38,376 bases of DNA from Mariniblastus sp. (lineage in GTDB: Bacteria > Planctomycetota > Planctomycetia > Pirellulales > Pirellulaceae): NCBI GenBank assembly GCA_028823415.1, contig JAPKBL010000045.1, positions 1 to 38,376 on the forward strand, in the 5' to 3' direction. The position numbers and the translations under genes were made by a program. Below are positions 8,276 through 15,218 of this stretch, one piece after another; position 1 is the stretch's first letter, and the number at the start of each line of letters is the position of its first letter. A model generated the notes under the pieces. The model had not been told where the DNA came from. It was given only the letters and a program-made list of their open reading frames with translations, and searched no databases.

Positions 8276-9240
8276 CAGATCACAGATGACGATCCAATTT
8301 TTGGAGGCTGAGCAAAGCAATGATTGGAAGGGGAATCCAGGGTAGCGATGATTCGATCGCCGATTTCTCGCATGGTGTCTACTGTAGTTGCACCTATATG
8401 AGGAGTCAAAATAACATTGGAGAGTTTTGCCAAAGGTGAAATTGCGCCCCCACCTTCATGCTGGTGGACATCGAGTGCCGCACCGATGGGGCCGCCTTCG
8501 CTTTGCAGTGCATCATAAAGTGCTTTTTCGTCGAGCACTCCGCCTCTCGCTAAATTCACCAGAAAAGAACCTGGCCTCATCCAGGAGATAACCTCTCGGT
8601 TGATTAGATTCAGAGTAGATTTCGTTTTTGGAACATGGATAGTCAGGAAATCCGCACTTGAAACGACCTCTTTGAGGTCGGCAAGTCGAATGCCACAGCC
8701 TTTGAGGTGCTCGGCGTCGGCTTGATCGGCGTGTTGAACACAGCCTACTGCCTGCATTCCCCAGGCGGTTGCCATTTCACCGACTCGCGAACCAATGTTG
8801 CCTGCGCCAACAATCCCAAGAGTCTTTTTGTGGAGCGTGTATCCTGTCGTTTGTTGTTTTGCCCAATGCCCACGTCTCAATTCACTATCAACGAATCGGA
8901 TTTCGCGAGCGAGATTCAGCATCAATCCAAATGCAAGTTCGGCAACCGCCTGAGCTCCCGGCTCGGGAATGCGAACGAGGTCAATTCCAAGTTCAGTGGC
9001 GAAGGGAAGGTCGAGATTGTCCAAACCCGAACCTGCCCGAATCAGTAATTTTAGCTTGGTGGCGTTAGTCAGCACGGTTCGATTGATCTGAACTCCACTG
9101 CGAAAAATGAGTACGTCACGGTCCGAGATTATTTCGCATAATTCAAGTTCAGATGCATTGATACGCTCCTTTACATCATGAGTCAGTCTGAGTTCGGCCA
9201 CCGTATCAGGGTGAATTTTACTTGCAATCAAAATCTTCAT
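8275..9240 (-). CDS. D-2-hydroxyacid dehydrogenase (SerA/PGDH-like), candidate phosphonopyruvate reductase
   Basis: NAD(P)-dependent D-isomer 2-hydroxyacid dehydrogenase of 321 residues. Seen: [11 protein letters not shown] (68-78), the Rossmann loop GAGNIG (145-150), the catalytic arginine R232 in LARGGVLDE, and H281 in LTPHIGATT with its glutamate partner probably in the HQHEGGG segment near 260. It lacks the C-terminal ACT domain of long SerA enzymes. The second beta-strand of the Rossmann fold ends in VGCVQHADQ with no clear acidic residue to hold the NAD ribose, so NADPH use is possible. The gene shares one base with PEP mutase (TGATG) and starts 10 bases after the UPF0489-like gene. Context suggests it reduces phosphonopyruvate to phosphonolactate, pulling the mutase reaction forward (inference). 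Ordinary 3-phosphoglycerate oxidation for a serine-derived substituent is the alternative. Confidence 0.9.
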   Translation of the reverse strand: MKILIASKIHPDTVAELRLTHDVKERINASELELCEIISDRDVLIFRSGVQINRTVLTNATKLKLLIRAGSGLDNLDLPFATELGIDLVRIPEPGAQAVAELAFGLMLNLAREIRFVDSELRRGHWAKQQTTGYTLHKKTLGIVGAGNIGSRVGEMATAWGMQAVGCVQHADQADAEHLKGCGIRLADLKEVVSSADFLTIHVPKTKSTLNLINREVISWMRPGSFLVNLARGGVLDEKALYDALQSEGGPIGAALDVHQHEGGGAISPLAKLSNVILTPHIGATTVDTMREIGDRIIATLDSPSNHCFAQPPKIGSSSVI

Positions 9241-9250
9241 CTTTAATTTC

Positions 9251-9997
9251 TTAATAAATTCCTAGCCGTCGAAGGCTTAAGTGGGTGAGGTGGTAAAGTT
9301 TCCTCGCGGGAACACGAAAGGCATTCTTAAGCTTGCTTTTGGAACGAACAGTTCGTGGGATAAAAGGTTTAGGTATCCTGATCAAATCGGCGTCAAACTG
9401 AGTTTTGACTCTTTCCACAAACTGCTCAAATAACTCATTGGTTGGATGACAGTATTCTGGAGAATGGCAGATGATGATCTGGCTTGGTGGCACGGTAAAA
9501 TCCCGATCAAAGAACAGTTGAATCCGCTGGGTGATGGACGCAATGGAATATTCTTTTGCAGCAAAAAAATCCCAGTCAATATCAAGGATTTCACCAGGTT
9601 GGACCTGTCCCCATTGATTGGCGAGGCAGGTTTCCAGTCGGTAAGAAGTTGGTGGAGTTCTATTAAGTAAATGGAGTAGGCGGTGAATGATTGCTGAACA
9701 ATCGGTATGGTACTTGAGTGTTTTGATGTCATGCCGCCTGCCGCCTGGGACATCGTGAACCCACCGGACTGAATTAATGATCCCTTCGACGATGGCATGT
9801 TTCAGAAAGTTTCCTTCGTCAACTTTTTGAAACCTTGTCCAAATCGGGTAAGCCAGATTTTTCTTGCGATTTACTAAGAGGCCGCGCTGGTCGCAATGGA
9901 AATCAATATGGAGCAACTTGGCATTGGTCAATTGTTGTTTGCGCCAAATGTCGAGTGCCTGATCGTGGGAATCGATAACGTATAGCTTAAGCGTCAC
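9251..9997 (-). CDS. UPF0489 (C5orf22)-like protein with putative metal-binding motifs
   Basis: A 248-residue protein that I match by pattern to UPF0489, a family of unknown function including human C5orf22. Shared landmarks are an N-terminal YVIDSHDQALD, the HIDFHCD cluster (H30, D32, H34, D36) and DIDWDFF (D139, D141, D143). The HxDxH and DxDxDFF pairs recall the metal ligands of arginase/deacetylase-fold enzymes, so a hydrolase acting on a C-N bond is conceivable (inference only). The C-terminal 35 residues are strongly basic (RTVRSKSKLKNAF, RVPARKLY). The start is GTG 9997, chosen because homology begins at once; the upstream site is weak. A 153-base gap separates it from the kinase gene before it, and it leads directly into the dehydrogenase/PEP mutase pair, which suggests a shared pathway. 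Confidence 0.6.
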   Translation of the reverse strand: MTLKLYVIDSHDQALDIWRKQQLTNAKLLHIDFHCDQRGLLVNRKKNLAYPIWTRFQKVDEGNFLKHAIVEGIINSVRWVHDVPGGRRHDIKTLKYHTDCSAIIHRLLHLLNRTPPTSYRLETCLANQWGQVQPGEILDIDWDFFAAKEYSIASITQRIQLFFDRDFTVPPSQIIICHSPEYCHPTNELFEQFVERVKTQFDADLIRIPKPFIPRTVRSKSKLKNAFRVPARKLYHLTHLSLRRLGIY

Positions 9998-10150
9998 GAG
10001 AGTTCTTTTTTATTAGCTTGGGTTTGCATATCAGTTTGAGTGCAAGTTCGGTCGGTGGTGAAAGTGAAATTTGCAAAATTGAGCTGCGCAAGTGCTGTAG
10101 AGTGCGTATGGATTGCAGTTCATCGACAGGCTTTGCCAGCGATAGCACAT

Positions 10151-10870
10151 CTAGGCAAATGGCTTTTTTGAGCAGTGCTTATCGAGAATTTGGTTAATCT
10201 CATCAACGATGTCGTTGATGGACTGAGTGCAGTCGATCACGAAGAAGTTGTGAGAATAGGCTTTTCTTTTTTTTAACTTGATTCGGTCGTCTTCGAGATG
10301 TTCCACCGGGATTTCTTGTTTGCGGGCGAAGAGCGTTTGAGAGGGGGCGTCGAGTAGGATTGCGATGTCTGGTCGCGGATATAAATTTTTGAGAAACCAA
10401 AAATGTATTCGATCGGTTAGGCGATGGGCGGATAGGCGATGTTCTGAAAAATCATCCGGCGGAGGGCAGGCATCAAATAAAAAATGCCGATCGTACAAAA
10501 CCACATTCCCCAAACCTTGGTAACCCCAAGAAATTAGTTGCCGGTAGATTTCTTCAGAGACGCGCCGCAGGAGTCGAATTCCTCCGCCGAGTTTGCCGCG
10601 TTTGTCAACTCGGTGTTCGGCACCGTGAAGAGTGATTTGTTCTGGGATCGCAGCGCCCTGTTTTTGGAGTGATTTTTTGTGTTGACGCACTTTCCAACGG
10701 TGGGCAAGCCGCGATGTGAATAGCGCGTGATTGCTGGACTCGATACTGGTTCCCATATACAGGTATTTTAGTGGCAGAACGGACTGTGACATTAAAGCCG
10801 CGGCAACGGTTGATTTACCCGAACCGTCTGGGCCGATAAGTGCAATCGTTGAACAACGTGGCTTGGTCAT
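10151..10870 (-). CDS. Thymidylate kinase-like P-loop kinase
   Basis: A 239-residue P-loop NTPase of the thymidylate-kinase-like group. It has a Walker A loop GPDGSGKST (13-21) at the N-terminus, the DRH motif in VLYDRHFLFDA (D127-H129) typical of dNMP kinases, and an ILLDAPSQTLFARK segment corresponding to the LID-proximal strand. It is unlikely to be the housekeeping Tmk: it is embedded in an EPS locus and carries a basic insertion near 60-95. Related kinases are often found in capsule and O-antigen clusters, where they may phosphorylate a sugar or another small molecule. In this locus a phosphonate precursor is another candidate (inference). ATG 10870 lies 10 bases after the methyltransferase stop. 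A 153-base gap without a gene follows. Confidence 0.75.
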   Translation of the reverse strand: MTKPRCSTIALIGPDGSGKSTVAAALMSQSVLPLKYLYMGTSIESSNHALFTSRLAHRWKVRQHKKSLQKQGAAIPEQITLHGAEHRVDKRGKLGGGIRLLRRVSEEIYRQLISWGYQGLGNVVLYDRHFLFDACPPPDDFSEHRLSAHRLTDRIHFWFLKNLYPRPDIAILLDAPSQTLFARKQEIPVEHLEDDRIKLKKRKAYSHNFFVIDCTQSINDIVDEINQILDKHCSKKPFA

Positions 10871-10880
10871 GTCTGGTAAG

Positions 10881-11660
10881 TTACTGCGTCGTCGGGGTGG
10901 GGAGGGTTTTTTTACACAAGAAAACGTGTTCGTTTTCCAGGATGCCGAATTTATTTTGAATCGAACGAGGGATGTTCTCGGCTCGATTTAATGCAACTTC
11001 GAAGCCTGCGGATGTGAGTCGATCAATAAAATCGTTTCCGTATATTCGCCAGTGTTGTTCTTCTCCAAAGTGAATTTTTCGCTCTTGGGGTGTCTGGATC
11101 GAGGGGTCTTCATGGGTTTTTTGTTGTAGGTCGATGGGGACGGTGATCAACGCCCATCCGCCCTGCTTGAGAACCCGATGCAATTCATTAATCGCCGTCC
11201 GGTCATCCATGACATGCTCTAAAACATGGATACAAATAATCGCGTCGAACTTGCTTGATTCGAATGGTAGATCGCAGACATCAATAGGGTGTTCGGCAAA
11301 GGGTCGACCCTCAAGATCAATTCCAGTGAACTCGATATTGGCCATCTTTGTGAAACGTCGTGCCAATGCGTATTTCGGTGACACGTGGAGCAATCGAGTG
11401 GGTGCTTGAAATAAATCCGTATGCTCTTTAAGAAATAGCCAATTCCGTCGATGGCGGGACTTCGAATTGCAGCGGGGGCAATATCCTTTTTCTCGCGTTT
11501 TTAATGATGTGTTTCCTTGGGTGAAAGCACGAAGTTTCCAATTACAGCAGGGGCAGCGGACGCGCCAGCCAGTGAATAAAATTGCGCGGCCAGCCAGGAT
11601 CGTTTCGATCCAAAAACGATGACTCTGTTTTTGTGCTGATTGGAAAAAAAAACTAATCAT
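10881..11660 (-). CDS. Class I SAM-dependent methyltransferase with N-terminal zinc ribbon
   Basis: A 259-residue methyltransferase. The N-terminus has a four- or five-cysteine zinc-binding segment (RCPCC at 35-39, CPRC at 61-64), followed by a basic RHRR stretch. The methyltransferase core starts at LLHVSPKYALA (90-100), where the usual glycine-rich SAM loop is replaced. FTGIDLEG follows, then DVCDLPFESSKFDAIICIHVLEHV (127-150), the normal motif for acidic-loop and post-II positions. This glycine-poor 'LHVSPE' form is common among methyltransferases in glycan clusters. ATG 11660 overlaps the ATP-grasp stop by 8 bases, indicating coupling. It probably methylates a sugar hydroxyl or acid group of the polymer or its decoration; the substrate cannot be told. 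Confidence 0.82.
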   Translation of the reverse strand: MISFFFQSAQKQSHRFWIETILAGRAILFTGWRVRCPCCNWKLRAFTQGNTSLKTREKGYCPRCNSKSRHRRNWLFLKEHTDLFQAPTRLLHVSPKYALARRFTKMANIEFTGIDLEGRPFAEHPIDVCDLPFESSKFDAIICIHVLEHVMDDRTAINELHRVLKQGGWALITVPIDLQQKTHEDPSIQTPQERKIHFGEEQHWRIYGNDFIDRLTSAGFEVALNRAENIPRSIQNKFGILENEHVFLCKKTLPTPTTQ

Positions 11661-12912
11661 GAGTGGTTGGCTTAATTTGCCGTTTTTTTCTTCGTGCCGA
11701 GGATCCAATCAAGCTGATGGCTCGCCAACAATCATAGATAAACGGAAAAGGGTCTCGCCATGAGGCGACCGCATATGCTTTTTTACCTCGCACAGATTTT
11801 AGCCAGTCAACAAGGTTTAGCTCGCCTCGCCGCCAGTATGCAACCGAAGACTGCAAGTCTTTGCGTAGGTGGATCCACTTAACTCCGCCGTAACTTTGAG
11901 TTCTGTTTTCAGGCAGAGAAAGGCCGAGCGCGTCGCAATAGGCGGTGTACAGAATCTCTACTCCCCCCGCTTCGGCAATCGTTCCCCGTCCGGTTGGGCG
12001 GCCAATGTTTGGTTCAACAATAAAAAATTGATCCGCCGTTGGGTCGTGTTTCATCTCCAGATAGCCGAGGCCGTGATAATTGACCTTTTGGAATAATTGA
12101 ATGGCGGTTTCCAAAACGGTGTCGTTCCGGACTTCTTCTCCCAGGCAACTGACTCCGGTCTCAGGTGGCCATTGGCGAATTTTTCTCGCAATAAACGTCG
12201 CCAACGGCTCCGATTTTTTATTAAAGTAACCGTTAAAGGAATAGAGATCTGAATCCTTGCCCTCGATCCATTGCTGAGCGATGAAGCAATCGGAGTACGA
12301 TTTGTAATCCCGATACAAATTTTTCAAAGACTCTGAATCCTCTACTTTGAATGCTTTGTGAATGGTTTTGTTTTCCCAGCGATGAGCGGCACTGTCCCGA
12401 GGTTTGAAAACACATGGGTAAGCGAGTTCACGAGCTGCGATTTCCAATTGGTCATCGGATGAGATGTAAAATGTTTTTGGCACGGGAAGCGAGTTTCTCT
12501 CTGCGTAGGAGTAGAAACTGACTTTATCCATTAACATTTCGACCGTCGCTGAGTCGGGAAGTAGAATATGGAAAAATGGCTCAAGCCGATTTCGGTGCTG
12601 GGAAATCAGGAGAACATTGGTGTCTTCGCATGGGAAGAGTACGGATTTTTCTGGCAAGCTTTTGCCCAGCTCAATTAGATGATCAATCAGACTTGGCTCG
12701 GCAGTCGGAGCGAATCTGATTTCACGACAGACATTAGTTTTAGTCTGAGAATTGTGCGGGTGAGCGGCGATACCAATCACTGGAATGCCATGTCTTGCGA
12801 GAACACGCGCAGCCGGAAGCCCTTGCATGCTGTCAAGCCCGACCAGTACGGCTGGTGGCAATTGAGTTTTTACGGGAAGTGCCTTTTGTTTGCCCTGAGA
12901 AGATTGGATCAC
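11653..12912 (-). CDS. ATP-grasp ligase (carboxylate-amine/thiol ligase type)
   Basis: ATP-grasp fold protein, 419 residues from GTG 12912. Seen: N-terminal Rossmann-like strand AVLVGLDSMQGLPAARVL (22-39), DKVSFYSYAERNSLPVPKT (129-147), the ATP-binding lysine in VFKPRD (K170), the loop WIEGKDSDLYSF, and the metal site YLEMK...VEPNIGRP (E286, E300, N302). These match the carboxylate-amine ligase branch (ArgJ-independent, CarB/PylC-like), which joins an acid to an amine via an acyl-phosphate. The start was set at GTG because it overlaps the glycosyltransferase stop as GTGA, like other junctions here. A longer ATG start at 13038 would overlap that gene by 130 bases. It likely forms an amide between an amino sugar and an amino acid or phosphonate (inference). 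Confidence 0.85.
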   Translation of the reverse strand: MIQSSQGKQKALPVKTQLPPAVLVGLDSMQGLPAARVLARHGIPVIGIAAHPHNSQTKTNVCREIRFAPTAEPSLIDHLIELGKSLPEKSVLFPCEDTNVLLISQHRNRLEPFFHILLPDSATVEMLMDKVSFYSYAERNSLPVPKTFYISSDDQLEIAARELAYPCVFKPRDSAAHRWENKTIHKAFKVEDSESLKNLYRDYKSYSDCFIAQQWIEGKDSDLYSFNGYFNKKSEPLATFIARKIRQWPPETGVSCLGEEVRNDTVLETAIQLFQKVNYHGLGYLEMKHDPTADQFFIVEPNIGRPTGRGTIAEAGGVEILYTAYCDALGLSLPENRTQSYGGVKWIHLRKDLQSSVAYWRRGELNLVDWLKSVRGKKAYAVASWRDPFPFIYDCWRAISLIGSSARRKKRQIKPTTHD

Positions 12913-14180
12913 TTTGAGGCCAACTCGGCAGGAGAAGAAGTGTCTGAGGGAAGTGGATTTAAGGGGGAGGTTTTTCTTGCTCCTACGAAGCCAATGTTTG
13001 AATACGCTTTTAAAAGTTGGTTTTCTTGGTGATGCCATGCGAATTTTTCAATCATTCTTTGGCGCCCAATTGCCCCCATCGTGTTTTGGAGTTCTGGATT
13101 TCCGATGAGGTCAACAATTGTTTTTGCAAAGTCGTGAATGTCATTGCGAATCGAGTAGAGTGCAGCTTGACCTGCCGATGCTCGGTGTTCGGTAAGATCA
13201 AATGCAACAATCGGTTTGGCCATCGCCATGTAGTCCATCATCTTTACCATTGTCGAACGGTCGTTGTAGGGGTTGTAAGGATCCGGATCGACGCAAATGT
13301 CACACGCTGAAATATAGCGAGGCAAGTCGTTGTAGGGGATCGATCCAGTGAATGAAATGTATGGATCGAGTTCAAGTTTGGTGGTCAGTTTTTTGAGACT
13401 TGGAACTGCGGATCCGCTTCCCATGATTACCGCATGGATATCCGTGATGCCGAGTTCTTTCACGATGTATTCGAGCGCGCGAATCAGATAGTCGACGCCG
13501 TCTTGTTGCCCAATGACTCCTAAATAACCCAACATAATGGATGCTTTGGCTCTTACCTTGGGATCTGGGGCGACAGGTTTCATTTTGGAAATGTCGGGGC
13601 CGTTCCGAACAATCGAGATTTTACTGGCGGGGATGCCGGCTCTTTCAATTTCGACCTTTTTGTATGATTCATTGGTGGCAATGATCTGGTGAGCCATGCG
13701 GCACGACAATATTTCAAAAAATTTCAGTGCATGGTAGACGATTCGATTACCCTGATTGTCGAATCGAGCGTAATACATTTCTGGTGAAAGATCGTGGTGG
13801 TCGAAAATGAATTTTTTCCCAACGATTCGAAAGCACATTGCAATTAATACGAATAGGTCCGGTGGATTGTGCGCGTGGATCACATCAAAGCCACGACGGA
13901 AAAAGACCCAGAGTGTCAAGAAGAAACTAAAGAACAATGCCCAACTATATTCCACGAGATAGCTGAAACAGCCTTCCCCCGCAGGTGGGTTTGGGTAGCG
14001 ATAAACATGAACGCCAAGAATGTTTTCATAGTAGGATTGGGACCGAGTGCCGGGGGCAATCACCGTAACCTGAAATCCATTGGAGACAAGAGAGTTTGCT
14101 TCCTGGCGCACACGAAGATCACTTGGATACGGGTTGTTTTCCAATAGCATTAATACGCGGCAGTTAGTTTTAGATTTCAT
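12909..14180 (-). CDS. Glycosyltransferase family 4
   Basis: A 423-residue GT-B fold retaining glycosyltransferase. The N-terminus has the acceptor-domain start MLLENNPYPSDLRVRQEANSL... (10-30), then HAHNPPDLFVLI near 104 and IIATNES near 162. The donor domain has IVRNGPD near 186, GYLGVIGQQDGVDYLIRA near 218 and a C-terminal MVKMMDYMAMAKPIVAFD segment in place of a textbook E-x7-E. It should add a sugar to the lipid-linked repeat unit on the cytoplasmic face. The proline-rich tail (residues 395-423) is not conserved-looking and overlaps the next gene by 4 bases. ATG 14180 is 12 bases after the preceding glycosyltransferase. Confidence 0.9.
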   Translation of the reverse strand: MKSKTNCRVLMLLENNPYPSDLRVRQEANSLVSNGFQVTVIAPGTRSQSYYENILGVHVYRYPNPPAGEGCFSYLVEYSWALFFSFFLTLWVFFRRGFDVIHAHNPPDLFVLIAMCFRIVGKKFIFDHHDLSPEMYYARFDNQGNRIVYHALKFFEILSCRMAHQIIATNESYKKVEIERAGIPASKISIVRNGPDISKMKPVAPDPKVRAKASIMLGYLGVIGQQDGVDYLIRALEYIVKELGITDIHAVIMGSGSAVPSLKKLTTKLELDPYISFTGSIPYNDLPRYISACDICVDPDPYNPYNDRSTMVKMMDYMAMAKPIVAFDLTEHRASAGQAALYSIRNDIHDFAKTIVDLIGNPELQNTMGAIGRQRMIEKFAWHHQENQLLKAYSNIGFVGARKTSPLNPLPSDTSSPAELASK

Positions 14181-14192
14181 CGGATTCTAAAA

Positions 14193-15197
14193 TTAGATTC
14201 TAGGTTTTTGCTTAGGTAGTTGAGGTTGCAGTTGAGGTTGCAGTTCGGCCAGATTTCTTTTGGCTCCAAGTTGTTCGTAAATGTTGGCTACCGATCTTGC
14301 AAAAGAACTGACGCTCATCTCGGTTGCTGAATTGCGACCGTTGGATCGTTTCCCAGTTCTTAGTATTTCAGCAATGGAATCCGCAATGGCTTCCGGTTTG
14401 GCATCGACGATTGCACAATTGTCGGTTGTGCCAATCACGCTGGAAACATCACCGACATCCACTGAGACGATTGGTAGGTTACAGGCCATCGCTTCGCGAA
14501 CGGCAACAGGAGCGCCTTCTGATTTGGATGTCATGAGCAAGACATCACAAGCGTTCATGTAAAGAGGGATATGTTCATAAGGTCGGTCGTGAATTGCGAT
14601 TAACTGAATGTTAGGGAATTCAAGTATTAGTATTTCAACGGCTGCTGTGGCGAGAGAGTACCGCTTAATTTTCCTTGACGGGTCGTAAGGAAACAGCAGG
14701 ATTGGGGCGTCGCCAGCGAGGGATAGTTTTTGCCGAGATTGATCGCGAGCCAGTGGCTGAAATCGATCCAGATCAATTCCATAGGGGATGATCTCGGCTG
14801 ATTTTCTGCCTAGGACGGTTTTCATTTGCTGAGACATGACGATTAAGCGGTTGGCCAGTTTTGCGGCCCAGCGACTGACAGGCAGTTCACGATGGTAAAG
14901 GATGTCAGATCCACGAAAGGTGATGATGGTGGGTCGGGCAAATTGCAGGCAAGCGATTAGCCCGCAGTATTGACCGTAGTGGGCGTGGACAATGTCGTAT
15001 CGACGGCAGATTTGGATTTTCCAAAAGATCCGCCACGCAGATTTTAGATAGTTTAATCGACTTTTTTGGCTGTCAATGTAGAGCAGATCTATTTCATAGC
15101 CGAGACGTTCCAACGCCTCGCGCTGTTGCGCAATGCAGGGGCTGTCGCCGGGGTTTTCGGGTGTGGGATAACGGTTGGTGACGAATAGAATTTTCAT
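14193..15197 (-). CDS. Glycosyltransferase family 4 (EX7E type)
   Basis: A 334-residue GT4 enzyme that transfers a sugar from a nucleotide donor to the growing lipid-linked oligosaccharide. The N-terminus KILFVTNRYPTPENPG is a typical GT-B opening. HAHYGQYCGLIA near 96 and IIPYGIDLDRFQP near 156 mark the acceptor side and the inter-domain hinge. The donor site carries a clean E-x7-E (EGAPVAVRE) followed by AMACNLPIVSVDVGD. The C-terminal tail holds an in-frame 12-bp tandem duplication (14220-14243) encoding a repeated QPQL. ATG 15197 is 21 bases after the barrel-protein gene. Confidence 0.92.
   Translation of the reverse strand: MKILFVTNRYPTPENPGDSPCIAQQREALERLGYEIDLLYIDSQKSRLNYLKSAWRIFWKIQICRRYDIVHAHYGQYCGLIACLQFARPTIITFRGSDILYHRELPVSRWAAKLANRLIVMSQQMKTVLGRKSAEIIPYGIDLDRFQPLARDQSRQKLSLAGDAPILLFPYDPSRKIKRYSLATAAVEILILEFPNIQLIAIHDRPYEHIPLYMNACDVLLMTSKSEGAPVAVREAMACNLPIVSVDVGDVSSVIGTTDNCAIVDAKPEAIADSIAEILRTGKRSNGRNSATEMSVSSFARSVANIYEQLGAKRNLAELQPQLQPQLPKQKPRI
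14220..14243. repeat. 12-bp tandem duplication in a glycosyltransferase tail
   Basis: The unit TTGAGGTTGCAG occurs twice without a gap. It keeps the reading frame and duplicates four residues in the unstructured C-terminal tail of the GT4 enzyme encoded here. Confidence 0.85.
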
Positions 15198-15218
15198 TTT
15201 GAAAACGAGCGTGTGATC

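Noticed and set aside
7304..8320. Longer PEP mutase start at 8320
   Set aside because: It would run 46 bases into the dehydrogenase gene, while ATG 8275 overlaps its stop by one base and all mutase motifs lie after it.
11653..13038. Longer ATP-grasp gene starting at ATG 13038
   Set aside because: It would overlap the glycosyltransferase by 130 bases; GTG 12912 gives the GTGA junction used elsewhere in the operon and keeps the whole domain.
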